This document shows positions 26,628 through 34,905 of a stretch of 64,000 nt of DNA, piece after piece; position 1 is the first letter of the stretch; each line of letters begins with the position of its first letter. Below the pieces are notes generated by a model that was given only the letters and a program-made list of their open reading frames with translations, was not told where the DNA came from and did no database searches. The stretch is from the NCBI GenBank assembly GCA_910584155.1, contig CAJTYG010000006.1:83194-147193 (forward strand), given 5' to 3'. The position numbers and the translations under genes were made by a program. The DNA is from an uncultured Christensenella sp. GTDB lineage: Bacteria; Bacillota; Clostridia; Christensenellales; CAG-917.

Positions 26628-27946
26628 TTTTGCTGCTTACGGCAATAGTTGCCTGCTATGTAGCATTCAGCGCAATTTTAAACGATAAAACGCCCGTCGA
26701 CCCCGACATCGCAGGTGCGGACAGCGACAACAAGGGCGACAACGTAAATAAGCCGTCCGACAGTGACGACCAAAAGCCTGCCCCGACTTATTCCGTCTTT
26801 CCGAGAGCGCACGAAACCGTGGACGGGCTCACCGTCCGCCATGTCGGCGGCGAGGCAAACGACGTGTTTTTGGACAGCCTGTATTTTGCGGGAAGCCGCT
26901 ACGTCATATTTTATAGCGCATCTACGCAATATGACGTAAAGGACTGCGGCATACATATCGCCAACTTTTCAAGCGACAGCCTGCTGTCCGTCACGCAGAT
27001 ATCGCTTGCGGACGAAAGCTTCATATGCGCAAGCGTCGTCCAAAACGGCATACTTATCATCACAAAAAATGCCGCTCAGACAAAGCTGCGCCTTTATGAC
27101 TCAGCCTGCCGCCTTACTGCCGAAAACTCGTGCAAGGCATATACTTCATATAAGCTTTACGTCACAAGCTCGAGCATACGCCTGTTTGCGGCGGATATAT
27201 ATATAAATGCGCTCACCGTAACAAACACTCTTGACGTCATACGCAGCAATTTTGTATATCCGCTGAACGGCTGCAATATAGTTTATGCCGCTTCCACCAC
27301 AACAGCAGACACAGTTTTTGTACAACTGCCGCAAGGCATAGGTGCGCTTACATTCAACGCAAATATCGGTTTTAAATATCATTTTGAAATGTTAAACTGC
27401 CGTTTATTGCAGGTACTGCCTATAGCCGTAAACGGTAAGCCGTCCTTTGCACTGCTTGCCAAATGCGATGACGGCGTTAAAATAGCAAGCGTTGACGACA
27501 GCATGAATATCACTGCGGATTATCTGTTTAAGGACGCAAAAGCCGCCTGCGCAACTTTGGGCGAAAACAACAATATATATGTCATAGCCGACGGTGTGCA
27601 AGCCGTATTCTGCTCTCATCTCGAGCTTCAGTCCTCACAGGCGTTGCAGCTTGACGATACTCTTGAGACGCTCAAACAAGCTGCGCAAGATGATTTGACT
27701 TACACCGCCGTCGATGGTGAAAGAGGCTTGCTGATAGTTTCCTCTGGCTTGTCGCACTGCGTTGCAAGTCTTGCAGGCTCAAACGCTTCTACCCTGATAA
27801 GCTTAAGCGGCAAAAACATAAAGACCGCAAGAGAACGTGTTGTAAACGGCGTGTCAAAGCTGTCTGTTATATTTGAAGGCTCGTCCCAAAACAGCTTCGG
27901 ATATATGTGCTTCGGCGCAAACGACGTGTTTTATGTCACACTGTAA
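26588..27946 (+). CDS. Membrane-anchored extracellular protein of unknown function
   Basis: A 452-residue protein with one N-terminal helix (about 11-31), then an Asp- and Pro-rich linker (about 36-68) and a beta-rich extracytoplasmic domain. The blocks YVIFYSASTQYDVK, GILIITKNAAQTKLRLYD and FALLAKCDDGVKIASVDD look like propeller blades. There is no lipobox cysteine in a proper place. The start overlaps murG by 40 bp with GAGGTG as ribosome site, so it is co-expressed with murG. A cell-wall link is only inferred from that. Confidence 0.75.
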   Translation: MQRQKTIAKWLAIILLLTAIVACYVAFSAILNDKTPVDPDIAGADSDNKGDNVNKPSDSDDQKPAPTYSVFPRAHETVDGLTVRHVGGEANDVFLDSLYFAGSRYVIFYSASTQYDVKDCGIHIANFSSDSLLSVTQISLADESFICASVVQNGILIITKNAAQTKLRLYDSACRLTAENSCKAYTSYKLYVTSSSIRLFAADIYINALTVTNTLDVIRSNFVYPLNGCNIVYAASTTTADTVFVQLPQGIGALTFNANIGFKYHFEMLNCRLLQVLPIAVNGKPSFALLAKCDDGVKIASVDDSMNITADYLFKDAKAACATLGENNNIYVIADGVQAVFCSHLELQSSQALQLDDTLETLKQAAQDDLTYTAVDGERGLLIVSSGLSHCVASLAGSNASTLISLSGKNIKTARERVVNGVSKLSVIFEGSSQNSFGYMCFGANDVFYVTL

Positions 27947-27958
27947 AGCAAAAGCTTA

Positions 27959-27987
27959 TTGACATAAAGCGGATAATGGGCTAAACT
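27959..27987 (+). promoter_or_regulatory. Promoter of the 28,016 membrane protein gene
   Basis: TTGACA, 17-nt spacer, TAAACT, 28 bp before the start codon. Confidence 0.55.
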
Positions 27988-28015
27988 TATGGCATAAAAT
28001 ACATAGGAGCTATAT

Positions 28016-28399
28016 ATGCCTAAAAGTCAGCCTCAGCCATATTCCAATATGCCTGCAAGACTCGGAGTTTTGATAACAGGCTCCGTGCTGTCGCTTGCGA
28101 GCGCAGTGGTTGTGATTGTGGCGTGCCTTTATCTGTTTGTGCCGTCGATAAACATTACGGCAAGCGTTTCGCCATCCGTAATACTCAAGTGGCTTCTTAT
28201 CGCCGCCCTCATAGGTAGCTTTATCGGCACGGTATTTACTGTTGCAGGCGCAAACACATCAAAACCGCTTGCGAGGCTTTCTATGTTTTTGTCTACAATG
28301 GCATTTATCATAGGCGCCGCCGTGCTCGTGATAATTTTGCTGTTTAGGACTATACTTCCGCTCGATGCAATACAACGTCTTGACAGTCTGATATTTTAG
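28016..28399 (+). CDS. Small three-helix membrane protein, unknown
   Basis: 127 residues with three hydrophobic segments (about 16-41, 55-77 and 87-110) and short polar ends. Ribosome site AGGAGC lies 7 nt before the ATG. No family is recognised. It has its own promoter and a strong terminator, so it is a single-gene unit between the murG pair and degV. Confidence 0.7.
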   Translation: MPKSQPQPYSNMPARLGVLITGSVLSLASAVVVIVACLYLFVPSINITASVSPSVILKWLLIAALIGSFIGTVFTVAGANTSKPLARLSMFLSTMAFIIGAAVLVIILLFRTILPLDAIQRLDSLIF

Positions 28400-28416
28400 T
28401 GAATTTTGCAATATAG

Positions 28417-28443
28417 AAAGCGCCACCATACAGGTGGCGCTTT
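28417..28443. terminator. Bidirectional terminator between convergent genes
   Basis: AAAGCGCCACC/GGTGGCGCTTT, an 11-bp perfect stem with a 5-nt loop, between the 28,016 gene and the degV-family gene. Confidence 0.85.
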
Positions 28444-28455
28444 GATTTTACATTT

Positions 28456-29316
28456 TTATTTAGTTGTAAATATAATGCCTATCGTACCCGGCCCTGCGTG
28501 TACGCCTATGACAGGTCCTATAGGCTGACGCCATATCTTTGCGTCGGGCGCTATTTCGAGCAAGCGCTTTTCTATATCGTCGGCAGCAGCGCTATTGTCG
28601 GCGTCAACGATTGTGACTGCCGCCCCGTCTATCTGCTTGTATTTGTTTTTAAATTCCTCTACGATATAATTATACGCCTTTTTAAGCCCGTTTTGCTTGG
28701 AGCCGACGCCCAGCGTTCCATCCGATTGCACCGTAAGCACAGGCTTTATGTTCATCAGATTGCCTATCTTTGCTTTTGCGGGCGAAATTCTGCCGCCACG
28801 TGCAAGGTACTTCATATCCTCGACCACGAAGTATACAGCCACTTTATCCCTTATACTTTCAAGATACGCATATGTAGCATCGACATCCTCGCCGTGTTCA
28901 CGGAAATACTTTGCGCCGAGATACACTAAAATGCCTGCGCCGACGCAGATGTTAAGCGTATCGAATCTGCGGAATTTTACACCCGAAAACTCTGCATTGA
29001 GTCTTGCAAGCGCAAGGTCCAGCGACTGGAATGTGCCCGAAAGCTTTGACGAAAACGCAATGTATAAGATGTCCTCGCCTTTTTCAAAATAAGGCTTGAA
29101 GATGTCATAATACATTTCCTCATTGAGAGCGGATGTAACCGCCTTTGCGCCGCCTCTCATACGGTCAAAAAACGCCTTTGCGTCAAACGTCTGTCCGAGA
29201 TCCGCAAACTCCTCCACGCCGTCGACGGTGTAAGGCATACGTATCACGTTTATGCCATATTCCTCGGCATGAGTATACCAAAGCTCGCTATCTGTATCAC
29301 AAAAAATTGTTGCCAT
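28456..29316 (-). CDS. DegV-family fatty-acid-binding protein (FakB-like)
   Basis: DegV/FakB proteins bind a fatty acid and present it to the kinase FakA for phosphorylation. The protein of 286 residues has the start MATIFCDTDSE, the TSALNEEMYYDIF region (TS pair as in the TSQPS motif of the family), AFSSKLSGTFQS, and the GARISP-like RGGRISPAKAKIGN block with LNIKPVL-like MNIKPVL. The C-terminal GPVIGVHAGPGTIGI completes the site. I start at 29316, with GGAGG 6 nt upstream, rather than at 29391. FakA is not in the window. Confidence 0.92.
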   Translation of the reverse strand: MATIFCDTDSELWYTHAEEYGINVIRMPYTVDGVEEFADLGQTFDAKAFFDRMRGGAKAVTSALNEEMYYDIFKPYFEKGEDILYIAFSSKLSGTFQSLDLALARLNAEFSGVKFRRFDTLNICVGAGILVYLGAKYFREHGEDVDATYAYLESIRDKVAVYFVVEDMKYLARGGRISPAKAKIGNLMNIKPVLTVQSDGTLGVGSKQNGLKKAYNYIVEEFKNKYKQIDGAAVTIVDADNSAAADDIEKRLLEIAPDAKIWRQPIGPVIGVHAGPGTIGIIFTTK

Positions 29317-29353
29317 GTTTTTCCTCCATATAACAATAATTTTTAATAAAACA

Positions 29354-29382
29354 AGTTTAATATATGTATCGCAGTTTGTCAA
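29354..29382 (-). promoter_or_regulatory. Promoter of the degV-family gene
   Basis: TTGACA, 17-nt spacer, TAAACT on the minus strand, about 37 bp before the start codon. Confidence 0.65.
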
Positions 29383-29492
29383 CAAACGCACCGCTCTTGA
29401 CGGCTTTTAAGCAAATCTTTTACAACTGTTAAAAATCGATTTTTGTAAGTATATGCGCTTAATTTATCAAATAAAACTTTTTCGGATATAAG

Positions 29493-29517
29493 AAAGGCAC
29501 TCCGTCGGAGTGCCTTT
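29493..29517. terminator. Terminator-like hairpin after the protease gene
   Basis: AAAGGCACTCCG/CGGAGTGCCTTT, near-perfect 11-bp stem, between the protease stop (29588) and the degV promoter. The U-tract on the minus strand is short (TTTCTTAT). Confidence 0.65.
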
Positions 29518-29587
29518 TGAAACGGTCATGGTGGGGAGGATAAAATAAGACCGTTTCATATATTTACCGCATTGCGAGTAAATATCG

Positions 29588-30751
29588 TCAGTTTGCCACG
29601 TACACACAGTTGATTTCAATATCCTTGTGCAGTGTATTGTTTGCCGCCTTTTGCGCCCATATAATGAAGTCATGCAAGGTGCGGGCTGACAGCGCAAAGC
29701 CCATGTTATCGATATCGTCGCTTACGAGCTTGCTTTCCACAACTCCAAGCACTACGCCACGTCTGTCTATCATAGGTCCGCCCGAGTTTCCGCCGTTGAC
29801 AGCGGCGTCCGTCATAATAAACGTGCCGGGGCCCCAGCTTGCTATTGATATGCCCGTCTGCGAGATAGTGCCCGACGTGATGCTGTTTGAGTCGCCTATA
29901 CCCTCGGGATTGCCTATGAGCGCAACGGGAGTGCCTCTTGTTGTGCCCGTATCGGAAGTCGCAAGCTTAAGAGACTTGTGCCCCTCGCCGTCGGCATAAT
30001 TGGCAGGTTGAGTGCCTATTATGCGCAGTATGGCAAGGTCCGCCTGATCGTTTTCGGCATTGAGCCCTTTTTCATTGTCATTGTACGCACCGTAGGCTAC
30101 GATTTCCGTCGTGTAAGCGGTGCTGTTATTTTCAAACTTTGCAATTATCTTGCCGTAGCTTGCCCACTCATACCGATATGTCGTGCCGCCCCACCAGCCG
30201 CCGATAGAACCTACGGCGACAGATTTTGCGTAGCGTACGCAGTGAGCATTTGTCACGATATACCTTTGCAGAGTGCCGTCGTCGTTTGTGTCACTTATCA
30301 AAAAGCCCGTCGCCACGCCTGCGAGATTGCCTGTGTTGATACTTGCGTTTTCAGACTCAAACATATAAAGTCTTGCGACCGACGATGCGTAGTTATCGGC
30401 GATTTCGCCTATAGTCGTATCGAGTGCGTCAATGACCTTGTTTGTTGCAGAGTCCGTCACGTCCTTTATTACGTCCGTGCCTGCGAGAGCGTCGTTGACC
30501 GCTTGCTCGTAAATCTCTCGCATCTTTGCTTCCATCGTCTGTGCGTATTCCGCAGCGATGGACGTCTTGAGGGTGGATAACACGATGACGTTTACAACGA
30601 CGAGCACGCACATCAACACCGCCAATATTATGCACAGAATAACGGTCAAATTCTTTTTGTTTTTGTGCTTTGGCTCCGGCGTATGATAGATAGGTGTCTT
30701 CTCAGGCTCGGGCGAACGCTGGTCGTCAAAAAAGTTATCGAAATCGTCCAT
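29588..30751 (-). CDS. Membrane-anchored trypsin-like serine protease (HtrA-related, no PDZ)
   Basis: A 387-residue type II membrane protein: acidic cytoplasmic N-terminus (MDDFDNFFDD), one helix (about 35-60), a coiled region (about 65-120) and a chymotrypsin-fold domain outside the cell. The catalytic triad is complete: His170 (TNAHCV), Asp238 (ADLAIL) and Ser323 (GGNSGGPM). HtrA proteins usually carry one or two C-terminal PDZ domains; this one ends soon after the protease domain. A role in envelope protein quality control or processing is inferred. GAGGAGC precedes the ATG. Confidence 0.9.
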   Translation of the reverse strand: MDDFDNFFDDQRSPEPEKTPIYHTPEPKHKNKKNLTVILCIILAVLMCVLVVVNVIVLSTLKTSIAAEYAQTMEAKMREIYEQAVNDALAGTDVIKDVTDSATNKVIDALDTTIGEIADNYASSVARLYMFESENASINTGNLAGVATGFLISDTNDDGTLQRYIVTNAHCVRYAKSVAVGSIGGWWGGTTYRYEWASYGKIIAKFENNSTAYTTEIVAYGAYNDNEKGLNAENDQADLAILRIIGTQPANYADGEGHKSLKLATSDTGTTRGTPVALIGNPEGIGDSNSITSGTISQTGISIASWGPGTFIMTDAAVNGGNSGGPMIDRRGVVLGVVESKLVSDDIDNMGFALSARTLHDFIIWAQKAANNTLHKDIEINCVYVAN

Positions 30752-30910
30752 ACAGCTCCTCGTTTATTTTATATTTGTATATTATAGCCCGACAATTAAA
30801 ATAGTATTAAATACTTTTAAAAATTTTACAAATTCTTCTGTTTTTTGCAAAATTCCGAATATCGGGCTCACGGGGAGCGATTTTCATATTTTTCGACGTA
30901 TTTTCACCTC

Positions 30911-31342
30911 TCAATACTGCCTTGCGATAGCAACGAGTCTGAAATGTCCGACCATAACGACCTCTTCAAACCGATAGGTTATCCAATGCGCAGTTTCGTC
31001 GCCGTTTTGCTTGACATAGCTTTTACATTCACCCTCTATCCAATCCGCAGACCTCACGTCCTGAGCAAAGTAAACGTATAAATGCTGTTCCTCTTCATTC
31101 TCGCCCTCGGTCACGACCATAGTTGCGTGCAGAATATTGCCTATGCGATATCCCGACTGTCCGTTTAAGGTCATAGGCGCAGTGCGCTCGTATGCAACAG
31201 ACGCCCCAGCTCCTTCGAGCCTTTCCACGACATTCTTTTCACGCATACCTATTTTCAGGCACGCCGTAAGTGTGACGGCAAGTACCGCCACCAACACAAG
31301 AGTGAAAATGCAAAGTGTCAAGCGTTTTCCTTTCATACGCAT
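30911..31342 (-). CDS. Small lipoprotein, unknown function
   Basis: A protein of about 143 residues with a basic start (MRMKGKR), a hydrophobic stretch and a lipobox LTAC (Cys28 from this start). The mature part of about 115 residues includes an NGQSGYRIGNILHATMVV block and ends in LVAIARQY. No family is recognised. The open frame extends to 31405 but the hydrophobic signal argues for 31342 or 31336; neither has a clear ribosome site, so the start is open. Confidence 0.65.
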   Translation of the reverse strand: MRMKGKRLTLCIFTLVLVAVLAVTLTACLKIGMREKNVVERLEGAGASVAYERTAPMTLNGQSGYRIGNILHATMVVTEGENEEEQHLYVYFAQDVRSADWIEGECKSYVKQNGDETAHWITYRFEEVVMVGHFRLVAIARQY

Positions 31343-31521
31343 ATGATAGCATTTATCCGCCGAAAAGTAAATAACAACTTTAAAACTGATATCCTGAAAA
31401 ATCATAAATTTTTTATATTGCTTATATATTTTAAATTATATTTATTAGATAAATAATAAACCATAATTTGGCATACATATCGCAAGCCTGCCTACACACA
31501 ATAATAACAGGAGGCAAGCAT

Positions 31522-31656
31522 ATGAAAAATTCACTTTTAATCGGCGCAATGCTTGGAATAGTCACTGCTACTGCTCTTTATTGCGGTACGTCAAACCATT
31601 CAATCAAAAAAGCAAAGCGTTCTCTCGTGAACAAGATAGAAGATGTATTGATGTAA
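31522..31656 (+). CDS. Small single-helix membrane peptide (44 residues)
   Basis: A 44-residue peptide begins at ATG 31522 with a strong GGAGG 8 nt upstream. Residues 4-21 are hydrophobic (LLIGAMLGIVTATALYCG) and the remaining part is basic (HSIKKAKRSLVNKIEDVLM). It resembles the small YtxH-like membrane peptides of Gram-positive bacteria in size and charge pattern. The frame is open upstream to 31468, but the ribosome site fixes the start. Function unknown. Confidence 0.7.
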   Translation: MKNSLLIGAMLGIVTATALYCGTSNHSIKKAKRSLVNKIEDVLM

Positions 31657-31681
31657 TCACTTCTTAATTGACCCTCTAAAA

Positions 31682-31729
31682 ACACTGATCGTGTATCAAT
31701 CTGGTTTGATTTTGATACACGATCAGTGT
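31682..31729. promoter_or_regulatory. 18-bp perfect inverted repeat with nested dyads
   Basis: The arms 31682-31699 and 31712-31729 are exact complements. Each arm contains the 13-bp dyad ACAC-TGATC-GTGT, and a third copy with one change (ACACTTATCGTGT) occurs at 31823-31835 just before the nifU terminator. There is no U-tract on the plus strand; a GTTTTTAG tail exists on the minus strand. It may be a terminator or a set of protein-binding sites. Confidence 0.5.
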
Positions 31730-31842
31730 ACATATATGGGATTTTACATAGTTGAAATTTTAAAAAATCTAATAAATACCTTATTAAATATTTAACAGTT
31801 AAATTAAACTAATCGCCATAAAACACTTATCGTGTTTTATTA

Positions 31843-31873
31843 AAATATAAAAAATCCGCCGAAATCGGCGGAT
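31843..31873 (-). terminator. Intrinsic terminator of nifU
   Basis: ATCCGCCG/CGGCGGAT with a 4-nt loop (31854-31873), then TTTTTTATATTTT on the minus strand, directly after the nifU stop. Confidence 0.85.
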
Positions 31874-31878
31874 AAAGC

Positions 31879-32250
31879 TTATTGTGCCTGACGTTTTTGA
31901 TAATCGTCGATAGCCATACGTATGGCGTCCTCGGCAAGCACGGAGCAATGTATCTTTTGCGGAGGCAAGCCCTCAAGCTCGGTGATGACGTCCTTGTTTG
32001 TAAGCTTCAACGCTTCCTCAACGGTTTTGCCTATTATCATTCCCGTCGCCGTAGAGCTTGAAGCCACAGCCGCTGCACAGCCAAAGGTTTTAAACTTTGC
32101 GTCAACGATTATGCCGTCCTCAATGCGCATTGTGATTTGCATTATATCTCCGCAGGTCTCGTTGCCTACGGTACCTATAGCATTGTAGTTTTCCACCTCG
32201 CCCATATGCTGAGGATTTTTAAAAACTTCCATAACCTTTTCGTTGTACAT
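31879..32250 (-). CDS. nifU: Iron-sulfur cluster scaffold protein (NifU/IscU type)
   Basis: The scaffold on which Fe-S clusters are built from sulfur delivered by the desulfurase. The 123-residue protein has the three ligand cysteines in NETCGD, FGCAAAVASSS and KIHCSVLAEDA. I use the ATG at 32250 (MYNEKVMEVFKNPQHMG) because AAAGGAGA is just ahead and IscU proteins begin like this; the frame runs on to 32325. It follows nifS by 31 bp. The pair, without iscA, hscAB or sufBCD, is the minimal NIF-type set common in anaerobes. Confidence 0.96.
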   Translation of the reverse strand: MYNEKVMEVFKNPQHMGEVENYNAIGTVGNETCGDIMQITMRIEDGIIVDAKFKTFGCAAAVASSSTATGMIIGKTVEEALKLTNKDVITELEGLPPQKIHCSVLAEDAIRMAIDDYQKRQAQ

Positions 32251-32281
32251 ATATTCTCCTTTGCAGATAACTGCGAAAACT

Positions 32282-33451
32282 TTATTTCTTTTTGTAAAGC
32301 GGCGACATTGCACGCAGCTTTTCAACTGTCTTTACAAGCTCGTCGACAACGTAGTCAACGTCCTCGACTGTGTTTTCCTTGCCAAAGGTAAAACGTATCG
32401 AGCCATGCGCCGTGCCTACGGGCACGCCTATAGCAAGCAATGTCCTTGACGGTTCAAGCGAGCCTGACGAGCAAGCCGAGCCTGACGATGCGCATATGCC
32501 GGCAAGGTCAAGCGAAAATAAAATGGACTCGCCTTCGATGTATCTGAAGCTGAAGTTGGCGTTGTTGTAGAGCCTTTTGGACATATCCTTTGCGCCGTTA
32601 AAATAAATTTCGTCTATTCTTTCAAGCACCTTGCTTACAAATCTGTTGCGCAGCTCGCCAACGTATTTTGCGGTTTCGTCTATATTTTCAACCGCTTCCT
32701 TCAGGGCGACCGCCATACCCACAACGCCGGGGGTGTTTGTGGTACCTCCTCTGTGCGCACGCTCCTGCTCGCCGCCGGTAAGCAGCTTTTCTATGCGCAG
32801 ACCGTTGCGCACATAAAGTGCGCCCATTCCCTTAGGACCGCAAAACTTATGTGCCGACATTGACAGCAAATCAACACCGAGCTCTTTGACGTCGTATTTT
32901 ATTGCGCCCGTCGCCTGCACTGCGTCGGTATGGAACAGCACGCCGTGCTTATGGGCGACCTCGCAAAGCTGCTTTATCGGCTGCACTGTGCCTATCTCGT
33001 TGTTTGCAAACATAACGGATACAAGCACAGTATCTTCTCTTATCGCCTTGTCAAGATCGTCCGCAGATACAAAGCCCTCGCCGTCGACGGGAAGATAGGT
33101 CACCTCAAAGCCGAATTTTTCAAGCTGCTTGCAGGTCGTATATACGGCAGGGTGCTCTATGACAGACGTAACGATGTGCTTGCCCTTGTCTAACAACTGC
33201 GCCGCTATGCCCTTTATCGCCCAGTTGTCCGCTTCCGTCCCGCTCGATGTAAAATATATCTCGCTCGGCTTTGCGCCTATGCAGTCCGCAATAGTTTGCC
33301 TTGCTTCCGTCACGGCTTTTGCGCCGTCACGTCCAAAGGCGTGCTGCGAGTTTGCATTGCCAAACATATCCGAAAAATAGGGCTTCATTGCCTCAAACGC
33401 TTTTTGTGAAAGCGGTGTCGTAGCCGCATGATCAAGATAAATACGTTTCAT
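32282..33451 (-). CDS. nifS: Cysteine desulfurase (NifS/IscS type)
   Basis: The PLP enzyme removes sulfur from cysteine as a persulfide for Fe-S cluster assembly. The 389-residue protein has the cofactor lysine Lys202 (SAHKFCGPKG) and the sulfur-carrying Cys327 in the extended loop ASSGSACSSGS, a class I (NifS/IscS) feature. The start MKRIYLDHAATTPL is typical. It has its own promoter and leads into nifU. Confidence 0.97.
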   Translation of the reverse strand: MKRIYLDHAATTPLSQKAFEAMKPYFSDMFGNANSQHAFGRDGAKAVTEARQTIADCIGAKPSEIYFTSSGTEADNWAIKGIAAQLLDKGKHIVTSVIEHPAVYTTCKQLEKFGFEVTYLPVDGEGFVSADDLDKAIREDTVLVSVMFANNEIGTVQPIKQLCEVAHKHGVLFHTDAVQATGAIKYDVKELGVDLLSMSAHKFCGPKGMGALYVRNGLRIEKLLTGGEQERAHRGGTTNTPGVVGMAVALKEAVENIDETAKYVGELRNRFVSKVLERIDEIYFNGAKDMSKRLYNNANFSFRYIEGESILFSLDLAGICASSGSACSSGSLEPSRTLLAIGVPVGTAHGSIRFTFGKENTVEDVDYVVDELVKTVEKLRAMSPLYKKK

Positions 33452-33475
33452 AATCTGCCTCTGTGCAGTGTTTCT

Positions 33476-33504
33476 AATATATAGTACATCTTTATTATTG
33501 CCAA
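33476..33504 (-). promoter_or_regulatory. Promoter of nifS-nifU
   Basis: TTGGCA, 17-nt spacer, TATATT on the minus strand, about 25 bp before the nifS start. Confidence 0.55.
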
Positions 33505-33521
33505 AATCAAGCGCAATAATA

Positions 33522-34775
33522 TTATTTTCTTATTTGTCCGTTTCCCTCGACAACGTATTTTACCGATGTCAGTTCCTTAAGAGCTATAGGACCTCTCACA
33601 TGCAGCTTTTGCGTGCTGATACCCATTTCCGCTCCCAAGCCGAATTCATAGCCGTCCGTGAACCTCGTAGAGGCATTGACATACACAGCCGCAGCGTCCA
33701 CGTATTTTGTAAAGTATTGCTTCGCCGCATTATCCTCCGTGATGATCGCCTCGCTGTGACGTGTGCCGTTGGCGTTTATGATATCCACCGCCTGCTCGAC
33801 GCTGTCCACAACGCTCACAGTGAGCTTATAGGTCAAAAATTCAGTTTTATAATCATTATCACTCGCAACAGACAGCCACGGCGCTATCTCTTTTGCCCTG
33901 CTGTCGCCCAATACTTCCACCGAACAGCTCTTAAGCGCCTCGCAAACCGCAGGCACAAACTGAGCCGCAATAGCGCTGTCTACAAGCAAATGCTCCAAAG
34001 CATTGCAGGTGGACGGGCGCTGACATTTGGCGTTTAATACTATTTCTATCGCCTTATCGAAATCGGCGGTCTTTTCAACAAAAATATGGCAGTTTCCGCC
34101 TGCAGAGGCAATTACGGGCATTTTTGCGTTTTCAAGCACAAAATGCTTCAAGCCCTCGCCGCCTCTCGGAATTACGACGTCTACAAACTCGTCGTGCAAA
34201 AGCATTTCTCTGCCCGCCTCTCTGTCTGCGTCGTCGATAAAGCCTATCACGTCTGCGTCAAGCCCGCAGTCAAGCACGGCATCACGCATAACGCTGTATA
34301 ACGCTCGGTTGGTGTTTAAGGCGTCCTTGCTTCCTCTCAGCACAACGCCGTTGCCCGATTTTAAGCAAAGCGCAGCCGCATCGACGGTCACATTCGGGCG
34401 TGCCTCGTATATAATGCCTGTCACGCCTAAAGGCGCTCTTACTCTCTTTAAGCTCAAGCCGTTTGGCAGAGTGCGCTCCTCAACGATTTCACCAACGGGA
34501 TCGGGAAGACTTTCTATCTGCTTCAAGCCGTCAACCATTGCGTCAAATCTCTGTTGCGTAAGCGTGAGCCTGTCAATAAACGTGTCGTCCTTTCCGTTTT
34601 TACGGGCAAGCGCAACATCTACGCCGTTACTTTTTAAAACGGCGCTTCTGTTTGCTTCGTCGCAAAGTGCGGCAGCAATACATGACAGCATTTGGTTTTT
34701 CTGACAAGTGTCATAGCCAGCCAAAGCATATGAGGCACGTTTTGTGCGCTTTAAAATTTCAACAACATCTATCAT
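33522..34775 (-). CDS. proA: Glutamate-5-semialdehyde dehydrogenase (gamma-glutamyl phosphate reductase)
   Basis: ProA reduces glutamyl 5-phosphate with NADPH in proline synthesis. The 417-residue protein has the catalytic cysteine in QRPSTCNALEHLL, GVTGIIYEARPNVTVD, the GSKDALNTNR stretch and the C-terminal TRFTDGYEFGLGAEMGIST block. Length is standard. proB is not adjacent, which is unusual since proB and proA are often paired. The gene has its own promoter with a palindrome directly downstream, suggesting separate repression. Confidence 0.97.
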   Translation of the reverse strand: MIDVVEILKRTKRASYALAGYDTCQKNQMLSCIAAALCDEANRSAVLKSNGVDVALARKNGKDDTFIDRLTLTQQRFDAMVDGLKQIESLPDPVGEIVEERTLPNGLSLKRVRAPLGVTGIIYEARPNVTVDAAALCLKSGNGVVLRGSKDALNTNRALYSVMRDAVLDCGLDADVIGFIDDADREAGREMLLHDEFVDVVIPRGGEGLKHFVLENAKMPVIASAGGNCHIFVEKTADFDKAIEIVLNAKCQRPSTCNALEHLLVDSAIAAQFVPAVCEALKSCSVEVLGDSRAKEIAPWLSVASDNDYKTEFLTYKLTVSVVDSVEQAVDIINANGTRHSEAIITEDNAAKQYFTKYVDAAAVYVNASTRFTDGYEFGLGAEMGISTQKLHVRGPIALKELTSVKYVVEGNGQIRK

Positions 34776-34787
34776 ACATATGCTACT

Positions 34788-34818
34788 GCCCCCGACGGTG
34801 CATCGAGGGCTGTTTTTT
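34788..34818 (+). terminator. Plus-strand terminator-like hairpin inside the proA leader
   Basis: GCCCCCGA/TCGAGGGC stem (34788-34810) followed on the plus strand by TGTTTTTTAATTTT. No plus-strand gene ends here; in the proA transcript the same hairpin lies between operator and start codon without a U-tract. Confidence 0.4.
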
Positions 34819-34830
34819 AATTTTGACTTT

Positions 34831-34852
34831 AATGTGAAATGTATTTCACATT
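34831..34852. promoter_or_regulatory. Operator-like palindrome downstream of the proA promoter
   Basis: AATGTGAAAT-GT-ATTTCACATT is a perfect 10-2-10 inverted repeat centred about 15 nt after the predicted transcription start, a classic repressor position. Confidence 0.6.
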
Positions 34853-34863
34853 TGTCTGACTAT

Positions 34864-34892
34864 GTTATATCACCAACTTCAGACAATGTCAA
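34864..34892 (-). promoter_or_regulatory. Sigma-A type promoter of proA
   Basis: TTGACA, 17-nt spacer, TATAAC on the minus strand, just after the yebC stop; transcription from about 34,857. Confidence 0.75.
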
Positions 34893-34905
34893 CTCTTATT
34901 TTATA

